Of a DNA stretch of 64,000 nt, positions 23,599-36,370 are shown piece after piece; positions within the stretch are counted from its first letter, which is position 1, and the number at the start of each line of letters is the position of its first letter. The translations under genes were made by a program, and so were the position numbers. Origin of the DNA: Sciurus carolinensis (lineage: Eukaryota; Chordata; Mammalia; Rodentia; Sciuridae); the NCBI RefSeq assembly GCF_902686445.1, contig NC_062213.1, forward strand, positions 6,879,241 through 6,943,240. The letters are read 5' to 3'. The notes under the pieces were generated by a model that worked only from the letters and a program-made list of their open reading frames with translations, ran no database searches and was not told the origin of the DNA.

Positions 23599-24419
23599 AT
23601 GGCCATGAAACAAATATGTGAACTAGAAATTTGTTTCCTTCTCTAGAATGGAAAGGCAAAGCAAATTCCACTGCCGTTTAAAGCAAGAAGGTAGTTAGAA
23701 GGTGTGATCTAGGTTCTCAAAAAGTGGCTCTTCATTTTAGCATTTTCTAACTACAGCTATTAGACAACTGGGGAAAATTACTTCTCTTGTTTGTTTCTTC
23801 ATCAGAAAACCAGGGATTGTAATGAAATCTACTACAGAGGGACATGGTGAGAGTTAAATGAGGGAGCAGAAATTATTTTACATTTTACAGACGAGGAAAT
23901 TGATAAATGCTTTCTAAGAGGGAGGCACATACATTAGATCATCTTAATTTTTATTTAATTCCTGGTGTCTGCATGTTCCAGATTTTCTGATTTGTCCTCC
24001 AACTCCTGAACCATCTTCTCTTGCCTCTGACAGACAGGGGAGCCATGATGGTCTTAAAGTAGAGTCAACCCCCTTTAGTTCTCAGCAGGGAGTGTCTCAC
24101 AGGTGCAAGTATCATTAAAATGCAAGAAAGAAATGTGAAAATATAAAAATAAAAATAATGGAACTGCCTGTAATTTAGTTTGCCTGATAATTAGGAAAAT
24201 AATTAAAAACTTAGAGGCAAAGTTGACTGATCTATGGAATACTGACTATGCTCAGTATCTTCCTGTGTGAAGAGGGCTGATTGACAGACTCTTCCTTTGT
24301 CTTGAAAGCTCTGTGCTCTTCTGGGCTCTGACAGAGACATTGTGTTTTTCTTTCTTTCTTTTTCCCCATGACAAATGCACAGGGCTTAATGTCTGACCCA
24401 GGAATTTCAGCCTCAGCAG
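23599..24419. other. Unassigned sequence
   Basis: Nothing recognisable. A MIR-like phrase (ACATTTTACAGACGAGGAAATTG) near 23877 is too short to call a separate element. Confidence 0.35.
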
Positions 24420-24600
24420 TAACGCTTTCTGCCAGTTAAATAATTTGCAATCCATAAATACTGATATATGCAAATTCAACTCCCACCACAGCCTTGGAAG
24501 ATGGCAGGGTATTTTTTCCCCCATTTTACAGATGAGGAAATTGCATTCTGTGGTGAATGGTTGGGACCTAGTGGAGAGCGGAGGTCATATGCTATGTATA
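24420..24600 (-). mobile_element. Possible MIR relic
   Basis: The phrase CCCATTTTACAGATGAGGAA near 24521 and its surroundings resemble the MIR core region. The ends are indistinct and the orientation is inferred from this motif alone. Confidence 0.35.
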
Positions 24601-26419
24601 TGTGAATTCCCAGACGTAGGAATCTGTCTGGGAAATGAATAACTCAGTAAGTGCGTGCATGCAGAAGGTCACAGGGCTGTCAGGCAGGCCAAGGGTGGAT
24701 GTGTGTGGTGAGTGTCAGGCAACATGGCGGCGTGCTGCCTTTGCTCAGCTCAGGGACCTCTAGCACGCCGCCGACTGTCTGATGAGGCCTTTGTGGTGAT
24801 TTAAGATAAAGTCACTCGCTGCTGGGTGCATTAGTGCTCCTTGATGCCCACAGCCCTTTCTTCTGCACCCTATGCTGGCTGCTCCCGGCACTCAGGGTTC
24901 TCACCCAGCAACCGTGGCAGTTCCCACCTTGGGAGCAGGAGCAGGTGTGATGTTGAGATGTGCAGCTGTCTTGTCAGCCAAGAGAGGGATTTTGATTTAA
25001 TAACTCCTAGAGGTCTGGCACAATGGTAGAATATATGCATTGTCCATAATATGTAAAAGACCTCATTCAATTGAAAATTAAATATTTTAGAACTTATCCT
25101 CCTTTTGCATAAAAATGAAAGGATATATAGCTACAAAGAGTTACCACTTACAATAATTCTTTTTATATACAGGCTGTCATTAATACTTATCCCAGCCTGG
25201 AGAGCAGGCATCAGTGACATAATTGGATATCAAGACTCAGACAGAAAGGATTCTTTTCTTCCAAGGACAAGGACACCAAATGGGGTGGAGATCTAGTGGA
25301 GGATGTCTGTGCCTCTCAAGCTGACAAGGACATGTCCCCAAACATGCAACATGTGTGTGCATAAGCCTGCCATGTGACTATGTCTAATTTTAACCTTTTG
25401 TCATCGCTGGTTCAGTTGTTGCAGGGGATAACATAGGCTATGATTTCTTAATTTTGTTCACTTGGTTTCACATCTCATTTATTCTAAAAAGCATATGTTC
25501 CTGTAGCAGATATATGGACTATTTCAAGACAGTTCCCTTTTATAAAGGATGTCTGGTGAATTTGCCAGTAGTTTTGAAAGAATAGTCTTAGGGAGGATTG
25601 CATCTGGATCTCTCTCTGCACCCAAATTCTATTGAACTCTATACCTAAGTCCCACTAGGCTGTCCTCTCTATAACATGGTCTTAATCTAGGAAGACCTGG
25701 GTAAGTACACTGCAGTCAGAGAGTTTGTGTGGTTGGAGACTACAAATGCACCCCGAGAAGATGGTCAGAAGTGAGGAGAGAAAAGCCGGGTGAGCATGTG
25801 GAAGAGGAATCAAGCTCCAATACAGGTACTGAGAGATCTGGACCCTTTACCAGGCCAACGCAGCAGGCTGAGGACCTGATTTCAGCTGGGCCCTCTGCTG
25901 GCTGCACACTCCCAGGGAGGGCACAACTATTTGAGCCACACTGTTCTGCTCTAAGGAACAGTGGCTAAAATGACCTCCAAGTCCCACAGCCTGTGGTGAG
26001 AGTTCCATGCGCCTTATGTACGTAGTCAGGGCCCAGCGAGTGTGACCTAGTTCTAGTTTTATTGCCAACACACCTTAATCATCCACATGTTAGTGCTGAG
26101 GAAAATCAGCCGAAGAGAAGGACATGACACTTGGGTTCTCAGAGCTGGGCAGGGGAAGGGCTTCCACCGTGCTGGGCTCAGGCTTAACTGCACTGTGGCT
26201 TTCCACCTTTGCCTCTTGCGGTGGTCTGTTCTCCTCTTTCCATTTTTATAGCTTGGATATCGCCTCACAGACCATCCAAATGCCTCTAGTCTCTCTTCTC
26301 TTGTTCTTTTACATTCTATATCTAGTTATTTGGGAAATGACATTGGTTTTCCTTCCAAAATGCACCCAGAACGCTAGGACCTCTTTCCATCTCCACCCAG
26401 GGATGCCACGTTCGGTTCT
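24601..26419. other. Mostly unassigned, with a possible ID-like SINE
   Basis: No exon is recognised. At about 25008-25080 the plus strand resembles a decayed ID/tRNA-derived monomer (GGTCTGGCACAATGGTAGAATATATGC, then AAGACCTCATTCAATTG); this is a low-confidence match. The slightly G/C-richer patch at 24720-24800 (ATGGCGGCGTGCTGCC) is too small to be a CpG island. The region 25830-26070 holds 74-79 aa frames without motifs. Confidence 0.4.
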
Positions 26420-26800
26420 GCCATCCTGAGAGATCACCTGCTTTCCTGCAGTGGCCTCTGCACGGCCTCCCTGCTTCTCTCCTTGCTGCCCCTTAGCAGT
26501 CAGGAAGAAACCCTGAACAGCAGACAGAGACTTGACTCTGTCAACCCCTTCAAATCCTCTCCATTACACTCAAATTAAAAGTGAAATACATCCCTGAGCC
26601 ACCAGCCTGTGATCTGCCTCCTCCCACCATGCATCTGGCTCACTTTCACTCTAACTCTTTCCTTGCTCGGTCCACCTCAGCATTTCTGGCCAAATCCATG
26701 TGTGAGTTCGTGCCTTGCACTTCCTCTGGTCTGGGGCAGGAATGGCTTCTTACTCTTTTTCCTATGAGTCTTCAGTAAGCATTTCCCCAGTAGCCTTAAG
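26420..26800 (+). mobile_element. L2 LINE relic
   Basis: Order of landmarks: TTCAAATCCTCTCCATTACA, GTGATCTGCCTCCTCCCACC, TCACTCTAACTCTTTCCTTG, GTGCCTTGCACTTCCTCTGG. This follows the L2 consensus 3' region (CTCTCCATTGCC..., CCATGATCTGGCCCCTGCC..., TTTGCACTTGCTGTTCC). The 62-101 aa open frames here are chance frames over this repeat. Confidence 0.66.
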
Positions 26801-28179
26801 CAATAAGCTAGACTTTTCTTTGTTTTCTGTTCTCAATAAAGTCCCATCTCCCTATGATCAACAAATATTTCTTGGTCATGTACTATTTAGGATAAAAAAA
26901 TGAAAAAAGGTATTTGTAAAAATCCCTACCTCCATGAATCTTGCTGTGTTGTTGGGGAAGACAGACAAGAAACCCAATGTCCAGTAGCGTGTGAGGTGGA
27001 GGTAAGTGAATGCAGACAGCAACCACAGGGAAGGGAACCTGGGGTTCTGGGTGGTGTCAGCTTAAAACAAGGTAGTCAGTGGGAGGATCAGTTACAAATC
27101 ATCATTTGGACAAAGTTCAAGATGGAGTGGAGTATCTCATATGAGACAGAGGGAGGCATTACCGACCTTTGAGCCTGTAGAAGGATTTGAGCTATTCTTT
27201 TTTACCTAATTTTATTAAAGCAGTTTTAGGTTCACAAAAAAATTGACAGAAAGGTACAAAAATTTCTGATATACTCCATATCCCCACTTACATATTATAG
27301 ACTCCATATATACATGTATGTATGTATATATAAATATGTGTGTGTGCATACATATACACATATGTATTTACTAAGTAAAATGGAAATTGAACAATTAATA
27401 AATTTAGAAAGCGTGCTTCCTTAAGCTGGCTGTTAGGTTGAGAGCAGTCTGAAGTTGATACAAGAAGAACTGACACACTACTGCTGAGTTAATGTATCTC
27501 ATCCAAGTGATATCCAATCAGATCCTTTCAGAGATAACAAGAGTATTTGAGATGGGAGGTGGTGGAGAATGACCCAATTCCGGATATGTTTTGAATATAA
27601 CCAAGTCAATTTGCTCCAGTAAGGTGTACTTTCTGTCAACTGAACAAACAAAGGTTGCAGAAATGGAAGCTTTGAATCACCAAATTAGGAGCTGTTTTTG
27701 ATATGTTAAGTGTAAGCAGGTCAGTGGCCAAGTGGAAACATTAAATAGGCTGCATAACTCTAAATTTAGGGAAAAGGTCTGGATTGGGGGTACAATCTTG
27801 GAGTTACTATTGATGGAGACAGAGAAAAGAATCAGTTGCTGAGTGTTGGGAACCCCACCATGGAGACAAGGACCTGCAGTCAGGATGAAGGTCCACAGTG
27901 GGGCAGGAGAGAAAACAGGATAGTGTCACATCCAGGGTCCTCCAGAGGCAAGTCCACCCAGAGTCAGAGGCTCAGTGCTGTTAAGTGCTGCTGATTCACT
28001 GAGAAGGAAGAGCTTTTGAAAATGCAGGTCCAGTTAACCAGCCTGGATATCACGGGACCTCCATCACACAATGACCTTTAATTTTTGTCATTTTCACTCT
28101 TCTGCTTCTGCTGAATTCTAACTTAATTACACCATGGAATCTTAGACGACTTTCTTAAATTTGAAATACTTTGGTTTCT
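26801..28179. other. Mostly unassigned, with an L1M 3'UTR-like patch and TA/TG microsatellite
   Basis: About 27185-27300 resembles an antisense L1M 3' tail (TTTTATTAAAGCAGTTTTAG, then AAATTGACAGAAAGGTACAA). It is followed by an alternating ATGTATGTATATA / TGTGTGTGCATACATA tract at about 27305-27370. The rest shows nothing recognisable; 26890-27110 may be an L2 relic, but I would not insist. Confidence 0.42.
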
Positions 28180-28405
28180 TTAAAGGGGATGATCCTACTG
28201 TACCACAGAGTAGTAATTTGAGGACTGAGTGATGCAAATGGAAAGTTCACCATCAGGGTTGATACATATTAAATGCTTCTTAAGTGTTAGTGGTGCTTGT
28301 TATTACTGTTGTCTGAGAGTAGGATGTTCACATTATGTTGCTCATTTCTGTAGCCCAAGATTGAGCAGAGTGCCTGGCACATAGTAGGCACTTAATAATG
28401 AAAAA
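28180..28405 (+). mobile_element. MIR/L2-type relic
   Basis: The end AGCAGAGTGCCTGGCACATAGTAGGCACTTAATAATG (28373-28400, here joined from two visible pieces of the line) is the classic 3' motif shared by MIR and L2. The upstream sequence with TTAAATGCTTCTTAAGTG fits a MIR body. Confidence 0.6.
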
Positions 28406-30689
28406 CACAACACATCAAATGTCTTCAGTTTCTTCCATCTCCCTCAATATTTTTTCTTTTTAATTGACAAGTAGAAATGGAGGAATATGATTTAAACCAC
28501 TGAGAGAATGTGTCTCAATGTCAGCAGATATTTAAAATGAAGTTGTCATGTGAAGTCATAAAAAAATGTGTGATATTAGTAACTTGAGAGAAGTTTTGTA
28601 TCTGTATTCTCATTAAATCCTCATAGTCCCTGGTGAGGATGCTAATCCTCCCCTTAGAGATAACAAGACACAGTTGTGGTCATCCAAGATTGCACTACTT
28701 TCTACGGAAAAATTACTTGAATTAATATTTATACTAAGAGTTAAACAATGTAATGTTTACTTATTCTATTTTGCTCAATAGTCATGGGGAGCTAATGAAG
28801 CTGTATTAAGATTTTCCTCTTTTTGACCCTATAAGTAACAAAGGCACCGTTTTCAGATCTTACTCAAATCCCACAGCTTATACATAGTTAAGATTCACAA
28901 AGTCAGAGCTCACAGCTGGCAGTCGTGTGGCGTTATCATTTCTAATCAGACCGTCCCTAACTGCAGAGATGCAGAAGGACCACCCAGGTATGGGAGGAAA
29001 TCTACAAGATGCCCACCTGTGGAGAATAGTCCTGGAGTCCACCCGGAGGCTCACAGTTTCCCCGTGTAGCCTGGTGGCAGATGCGAGGTTGGTGCAAACA
29101 CAGTCCCGAGGATGAACAAACTATGGGAGATGAGAGGACTGGGACAAAACTCACACTTGCGAGAATGGATCCGCCCAGAGCCCTGGAGAGATGCAGGCAG
29201 GCGCCAGCGCTGTTGCTTGCTGAACTGAGACTTTGCTGAGACCCAGTGGCGGTGGGTTCCTGTGGAGGGAGCTCTGCCAGGGGCTGTCATAGAGCTGGGG
29301 TTGCGACTCACTTCCTTCTCATTTCAAAATAAGTGTGTCTTTCCCCTCCACTCCTTCTATTTACCCCATTCTAAAATAACTCAGCATCTCCAGTTTAATC
29401 AAAAACCAATCCCGGAGCCCTGTCCTCGAACACCTCCTAGAGCATAGGAACCCGCCCCGAGGCAGCCTTCAGGGCTACTGCTGCTGCCGGGTCCAGAGCA
29501 CTGTGGGGAACGGGGTCGCAGGGATCCACAGGAATGCTGGGTGCTGCTCAGCCCACTGCTGGGATGCTGAGGCTGATGCCAAGGCCGCTGCCTTAGGCAG
29601 GGGTTGCTGCCGATGCCAGAGGCCTCCCTTCCTGCCGAGTGCTCCCATTGGCAGAACCTGGGGATGTATTTAAAAGGGACCAAGGTCCTTCAGTGGTGCT
29701 GGTTGAATTCTTTGCACTGTTGATAACTTGTGACCTTATTACTACTTTTTAAACACTTAGCCCTCAGTCCTCTACTGTAGGTTGGCCAGATAAAACACAA
29801 GACACTGCATTAAATTTAAATTCCATATAAACTTGAATAATGTTTTAGTGTATGTAGTTCTCATTAGCTGTGTGTGTATTACACATATTATATGCATGTG
29901 AAATACACATATACATGTGAAGTCCAAATATTGTATGAGACAGGTATGCCAAAACAGTATTCATTGTTTACCTGAAGTTCAAATTTTCAACTGAGCATCC
30001 TGTGTTTTCACTTGTTACATCTGAACCCTGTCCTCTGCTTTCAAGGTCAGTCCCTCCCTCTGCTAAACCATGTTCCCTATAAGCACTTCTCCTTACGCCT
30101 TCTGCAGGGGGATCTCAGACTCTGTTTCCTGCAGAGTCCAAAGGAGCCTAGGAGAGTTAGTGAGCACTCTCAAGAGGCAAAAATATTCCACTGCGGCTAC
30201 AAAACAACACCCAACACCTTAACTCAAAATCTATTCTCATTCCTCATCACTCTTTCAGCTCCAAGCAAGAGCTCAGTGAATGATTATTGAATGATTATTG
30301 AATAGATGATTTGATGACAAAATCAATGAGGTGTATAAATAAGAGACTGACACATAGCAAGAGATCAATAATGTTAACTCCATTCTGCTGGAAGAATATC
30401 CTGCAAATCGAAGGAATTCCCCTAAGTCAAGATTCTGTGTATACTTATCAATTCATAAAATTTATCCATTTCAGAGGAAAAATAAAACCTAAGGGAAATG
30501 AATTTAAATCCATTTATATGAAACTAAAACTGGGTATTTATTGCTTAAAAGGAAAATGCCATAGTATACAAAATCATCGATGCTTACTTACTCTGTGCCC
30601 TTCCATTATCTCAAACACTCTGACATGCTCCTTTGACACATCTGGCTAGATTTGAGACACTCTGAGACTTTACAGAAATTCTTGTGAGC
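28406..30689. other. Unassigned sequence with a G/C-richer patch
   Basis: No repeat or exon is recognised. 28600-28700 has weak MIR-like wording. 29140-29700 is richer in G/C than its surroundings and has 86-94 aa minus-strand frames (Pro/Ser/Gly-rich) with no domain. The phrase GTATTTAAAAGGGACC at 29667-29682 looks TATA-like but has no supporting gene. Confidence 0.4.
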
Positions 30690-31090
30690 TGTCATGATAT
30701 TATAATTCCAGGGTCAGCCACAAATATCAGTGGCCAGATCATGTTTCAACGTGTTGCATTTGATGCCGTTGACCACGTTTATCATCTTGGAACAATCTAC
30801 CGGCTTTCACGCTGTTCTGCCTGGATTTATTTTGCCAAGTTTCCGACACACAAGCTCTGCAAAATTCTTGTTCTTGGCATTTGTCTTTGAACATCCTCCC
30901 ACTCTGTACATTCGCCCAGGGAGCCTGTGCACAGTCCACCCATGATTACCTGACCACGTGCGTTCCACAGCCACAGATCTAATTTACCAGTAGCTCGCAT
31001 TCACTCCCACGCCGTATCTTCTCATCTAACTGGCTATTTCTTACCAAAATCCTTTGTTAGGTATCCAAATCTAATCTCCCTCCTTCTCTA
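30690..31090 (+). mobile_element. Possible L2/CR1-like LINE reverse transcriptase relic
   Basis: The plus strand encodes VAFDAVDHVYHL (about 30740-30800), which resembles the FDTVDHSLLL motif that opens a conserved block of the reverse transcriptase in the L2/CR1/L3 clade. The DNA around it (TTTGATGCCGTTGACCACG) fits the same family. It is very decayed, so the ends are rough. Confidence 0.45.
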
Positions 31091-31149
31091 CCACTCCTCA
31101 ACCCTGCCCTCCATATTTCCCTTACTCTTAAATGGATTAATTTCCATAT

Positions 31150-33330
31150 TTGTATAGAGTAAAAGTATTTTGATACTGATTTGCATGAGTTTTCAATTTC
31201 CATAGATCTATATAACCACAGCCACAATGAGAATGCAGAACAATCCAATCCCCCCAACCAGCTCCTACTACCATCCTCCCAGGCTTCATTCTCCCTGGTT
31301 GATTCTATGCAAAGAATGCCCAGTATCCACCTTTCCCATCATGCCTTATGTCTGATCATGCTGTATGTGACCTTTGAGTCTCATTTCTTTATCTCAACAA
31401 TACACCTTTGAGATTTATTCATATATCAATGGCTTGTTTCTCTTTAATAATTTTTTAGATTTCAGTTGTATATCAATACCACAGTTTATTTACCCATTCA
31501 ACCATTAAAAGAAATTTAGGAAGTTTACAACTTTGGCAGTAAGAACAGAGCTACTATAAAAAGTTTTTGATTTTGTGTGAACACACTTTCTTTTTTTTCT
31601 GAGTAAATTCCTAAGGAGTGGAATTGCTGGTCATGCAGAAAGTATAAACTGACATTTACAAGAAACTGTCACTTTTCCCAAAATGATCTATTGTTTAGCA
31701 TCCCCACCAGTAATATTTGAGAGCTCCAGTTGCTTCACATCCTTGCCAGCATTTGATATTGTAACTTTAAATTCTTAACGCTTAAATTTTTATTTATTTA
31801 TTTTGCCATTCTCTTTGGTATGCAGTGGTATCTATCTGGTTTTAAATTGCATTTCCCTAGTGGCTAAAGAAGTGATCATATTTTCCTGTGCTTATTTACC
31901 ATTGCTGTGTCTTCCTAGATGGTTAATTTGTTCAACTATTTTGGTGAGTATAGTTATTCTACTGGTTTATTATATATTGTTGAATTTTCAAAATTCTTTA
32001 CAAGTTCTCAATGCAAATCCATTGTTAGACATTTAATTAGCAAATGTGTTCTCTTAGTAACTTGAGTTTTTCGTTTTGTTATTAGTCTTTTGCAAAGCAT
32101 AAGATTCTTAATTTTGACAAAGTCCAGTTTATCAATGTTTTCCTTCATGACTTGTGAATTAGAATTCTTATTTAAATTCCAAGTTCTTAGAGATTCTATA
32201 ATCACCATTATTGATTTCTTTCTTAATTTCAGTATGTACTGTATGCATTGGTGATTTCAGTTCATCTAGTTTTTTTTGTTTTATGACTTGGGGTATGGTC
32301 TTTCTTGATAAATAGTCCGTGTGCTTCTTAGAGATTATGTATTCTGTCATCATTTGTTGGAATGTCATAAATGTGCGCTAGATCCCAGTCTTGGTGGTGT
32401 TGCTCAGTATCCTGCAAGTCCACTGAGCGTGTCTGTGTATTCTAATAGTGATCAGGTGGGTGTGCAGAGGCCTTGAGACACAGTTGCCGACTTCCTGCTT
32501 TGCTTCTCAATACCATCTGTGGCCTCCTCATCTGTTTTGAGTCTCTACTGTTAACATCACATGGTTCTTCTGAGGCTGTAGGTTTGGGATTGTTTCATGC
32601 ACTGAGTGACTTGTCTCTGATCATTACATAACATTTATCTTTACTGCTAGTACTCCTCATTTCTCTGAAGCCCACATTGTCTGATATTAATATAGAACAT
32701 TCGGGATTTCTTTTGATTAGTGCTTGCATCCTTTGCAATCTTTTTCATTTTATTTAACCTGCACATACAATTATGGATGAAAAAGATTTCTTGTAAATAG
32801 AATTTGCTTGGGTACTGTAGTTTTATGTTTGTTTGTGTACTTTAAATTTCCTTCTGATGATATCCAGATTTTAATTGGAGTATTTAACCGTTTATGTTTA
32901 ATGAAGTTATCTGCATGTTTGCTTTTATGCCTATAATTTTACTATTTGCTTTCTGTCAGTTCTCTCTAATTTTAATTCCTGGGTATCACCTTTTCTGCTT
33001 TTATCTTAATGATTTCAGTAACTATTAGCATTTTGTTTTACTGCATCTATTGTGTTTGTTACTATGTCATTGTATAAAAAATTTAGTGGGAATTCTGGGG
33101 TTTGCATTATCTATTCTTCACTGTCAACTCAGAATTCACATTTCAGTGACTAGAACACCTCCCACCACGTCCCTGCCTTTCCTTCGCCTCCTCTTCCATT
33201 CTGGTTGCCCTGTGCTTCTCTACATATGTTTAAAACCCACTGGAAAATATCGTGCTCTCTTCTCCTTCTGGATACATAGTTTAGATTTTTGGTGTTCATC
33301 CGAAGGACCATGAGCTCTGTCCACTTTTTT
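31150..33330 (-). mobile_element. Old LINE-1 (L1M-type), several internal deletions
   Basis: On the minus strand the 3'UTR lies at left (about 31150-31400: complement of ATAACCACAGCCACAATGAG and neighbours, typical of L1M tails). The ORF2 C-terminus follows at about 31440-31800 (complement of ATTTACCCATTCAACCATTA and AGGAGTGGAATTGCTGGTCA), then decayed ORF2 pieces up to about 33330, including TTGTCTGATATTAATATAGA and TGCATCCTTTGCAATCTTTT near 32680-32750 from the endonuclease side. At 2.2 kb against about 4.5 kb expected for this span, large internal parts are lost. No frame longer than about 77 codons remains. Confidence 0.75.
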
Positions 33331-34205
33331 CTTAAATTCTCTCCCCACCCCAATTAGATAGTTTCAGTTGCTGTATCCTCAAAGGGAAATTAAGGATAGC
33401 ATGTACTCATTTTCTGAGACAAAGTTCAGTGGTGAAAGTCTCAGACCAAAATCAGGCACGTAGTTCTGGATGTGTGCAGTTGGGAGCGAGAGAGATGTTG
33501 ACCATGGACATCATCCTGAGTGCAGAAGAGTGCGCACTGCAGACCTGTTGGCACAGAGGAGCACCCCATGTGGGATGCTCAGGAGAGAGCTGGAAACACA
33601 CTGAGCGAATCCTCGGGCCTGCCTGAGCATTAGGCACTTAGACTTCAACGTTTAATGTTCTCAGAAGTTGCGACTAGACTTTTAGGCAGGAGAAAAACAC
33701 ATCGACAACACAAATGAATGGAGGCCTGGAACTAGTAAAAGAAAATGTTCCAAAAAGGAAGAAGGGATCACATTTGACTCACGACCTGGAACTTCAGGGA
33801 CGACCACGCCACCAGGGACACCTAGTCTACCTTCTTGGTTTAATCAAAATGTGCCCACATAATCACAATTCCCATTCGCACCTGTGGATCTATTGTTTTG
33901 GTCCCCCAAATTAATAACGACCTTCAACTCAGGACATTTCCAATAACCCTAGCCTCAGTAGGGATCCATGGAATGATGCCTTTCCGAGCTCATAGAGAAC
34001 TTGGAAGAGGGACTTGGTTTAAAAGGGTGGTTTCACAACAGTGGGATATAGGAAACAGGAGGACTGAAACGCAGTGCTGAGGCAAACACGTCCCCTGCCC
34101 TGACTGCTCCTCACGTCTTCATGGTGGGTTGAGATAAGTTTTGAGGTAGTGATATTTCTACGGAACTCAGCAAACACAGCACACTTCCCTTTCTTAAAGT
34201 GACAT
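33331..34205. other. Unassigned sequence
   Basis: No repeat or exon is recognised. The open frames on both strands at 33429-33637 overlap each other and carry no motif. Confidence 0.4.
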
Positions 34206-34690
34206 GGTCTGAACTGTGTTCTCACATTTGAAGTCTTAACCCTTAATACCTCAGAGTGTGAACAAATTTGGAGACAGGCTGATTAAAGAGGTGATTAACT
34301 TAAAATGAGGTGATGAGGTGGGCTCTAATTTAGTGTAATTAGTGTCTTTAAAAGAATATGCATGTAGGATCCTGGGCAATATGATATGGACCAAATTATA
34401 TGGTTATATCGTGTGCACTCATGATTATGTAATAACAAATCCCAGCAATATGTACAATGATGATTCACCAGTTAAAAAGGAAAGACAGTAATACTATGAA
34501 GAGACAATTAGGACACAGACACGTGCAGAGGAAAGACCATGTGGAGACAGGGTGAGAAGATCGCCTCCTCTCAGCCCAGGAGAAAGACCTCTGAGGAAAC
34601 CAGTCCTGCCGATGCCTTAAGACTGCGTTTGCAGCCTCCAGAATTATGAGAAAACAAATTTCTGTTATTGAGCACACCAAATCCTGAAAA
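34206..34690 (+). mobile_element. MLT1-type LTR, interrupted
   Basis: Landmarks in order: CACATTTGAAGTCTTAACCC, GGAGACAGGCTGATTAAAGA, GTCTTTAAAAGAA, then after an insert AAGAGACAATTAGGACACAG, GTGGAGACAGGGTGAGAAGA, and GCCTCCAGAATTATGAGAAA. This is the MLT1 layout (GTCCCCCCAAAATTCATATGTT..., CCTTATAAAAGAGA..., CCTCCAGAACTGTGAGAAAT). MLT1 LTRs derive from ancient non-autonomous ERVL relatives. About 130 bp at 34355-34487 does not belong. Confidence 0.75.
34355..34487 (+). mobile_element. Possible very short retroelement 3' end inside MLT1
   Basis: A run absent from MLT1: it reads ATTATGTAATAACAAATCCC and TGATTCACCAGTTAAAAAGG, resembling the 3' terminus of a retroelement with an A-rich tail. 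I cannot name the family with confidence; a severely 5'-truncated L1-type tail is my guess. The boundaries are approximate. Confidence 0.4.
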
Positions 34691-36284
34691 TCTGTTAAGG
34701 AAGTCCTAGCAAACTCATATAGAGAGCAAGTCACTAAAGATTTATCAGCACATCGGGGCTAAAATCCTTTCAAAGGGCATTAAAACCACCCTGACACAAA
34801 CAACCAACATGCACAGCTTTAAAAATGTTTCACGTTTATGGAGAGCTGACCCTGTGCCAATAGCTCTGCTGAATGTGTGTGTCTCCCAGTAATGACAGGA
34901 GCTGAGAGAGGTGCTGCGCCCCTCTAGGAAGGCAGAGGTGGGAGGACCTGAGGACGGGAGGGGCAGGAGGACAGGTGACAGATGGCAGGTGCAGAAGAGA
35001 CAGTGAGATGGCTTCCCACCCTGTCTGTGCAACCTAAGACTCCTCACTACAGTCTCTGTTCCTCTCCTTGTCTATTAACTGGAGGAGTGTGGTTCCATAA
35101 GGCCGGTGCCTGTTCCCGAGATCACCTGCGCTTGCCATTCCCTAAGACTGTGTGTGCAGGAACATAACCAGGCAGCGGCCTTGAGGATGCCTCAACAGGC
35201 AAAGGGGGTGGTTGCTGTCCGCCCGGGGGTTGCAGGTAGCAAGGAAGTGAGTAAGCAGAACTACCTAGGCCCACACACCGGGTGGTGACGGGACACACAG
35301 ACAGGGAAAGCTTTGGAGGCCTCCTTCTCCAGCACCCTCCCCTCAGCCAGCTCTCCTCCTCCATCAATAAACAAATGAGTACCACTCGGAAGCCCAGAGT
35401 CTTTCTTTGACTCTCTTCAGAGACATCACCATCACATTTCTGCCAAATCTTCTCCCAGAAAGGTAATCGCTGCCTTTTCCACTGAACTGCATCAAAACAG
35501 CCAATCTCCTCCTCCCTGCAACCACACCTCGGGCTCTGGGGTCACTGTGGCTCTGCCAGAAGAAAATCTGTTTCTTCAACTGCATGCCATTTTTCCAAAC
35601 GGCCCTGCCTCATGGTTTTAATCTGCCAGTTATCTCAGAAATTGCCTGCTTGGGTTCAGACTATAGGCCTTTCTTTCTTTTGGGATTTTGCTCAAATTTT
35701 GTATTGGTTGAACCTGACTCTGAAATTTGGTCTAGATCTTCATCCAGAACTTTTGAACCTCTTAAGACAATGTGATTGAACTCCATTCTTATATGAACTC
35801 TCATCTCAAAATTTTTAGTATATATTTTTTTAAATTTCAAGTCAAATGTGAAAGACTTCTGAGAACAGCTTGTCTACAACTCTAATGTAGCCCAGGAAAG
35901 AGCCAGCAGCAAGCATTTCCTATGGAATGGACCTAACGTGTGGTTAATTCAATCTACCTGGCACTTTCCGTCTACCCTCCCTTCTCCATCTGCACTGCAT
36001 GCCAGTCACTGTTCCACATCTGCATTACACAAAGCAGATGCTCCTCATCACAGCTTGCAAAGAAACCAGAGGATATTAGAAGTATTAGGAGTACAAATGC
36101 CCACAAGTTCACATCACTTATGCAAAAAAGAGCATATGCCTTTCATCATGATTCATTATTTGTACTTTTTGGATGAGCCAAGAAGGAATTCATAAAAATG
36201 TATCTCTACTTAGGAAAGTAGGATACATAGTATAACATCCCTTTTTACAGATGACCAAATATATCATGGTGTAAAGATATGAGA
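34691..36284. other. Unassigned sequence
   Basis: No exon or repeat is firmly recognised. 34830-34930 has wording reminiscent of MIR/L2 (GAGCTGACCCTGTGCCAATAG). Open frames of 60-100 aa overlap on both strands. Confidence 0.4.
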
Positions 36285-36370
36285 ATAATGGCAGTGTTAA
36301 GAAGACCTAGGTTCAAATCCCAACTCTGCATTTGCTAAAATAATACTTCTTGAATTACGTGACATCATTG
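36285..36370 (+). mobile_element. MIR relic
   Basis: AATAATGGCAGTGTTAAGAA, then CCTAGGTTCAAATCCCAACTCTGC, matches the tRNA-derived head and B box of MIR (GGTTCGAATCCC-like). Confidence 0.58.

Noticed and set aside
29140..29700. G/C-richer patch with TATA-like GTATTTAAAAGG considered as a promoter or CpG island
   Set aside because: CpG density is low by eye, it is short, and no plausible first exon follows on either strand.
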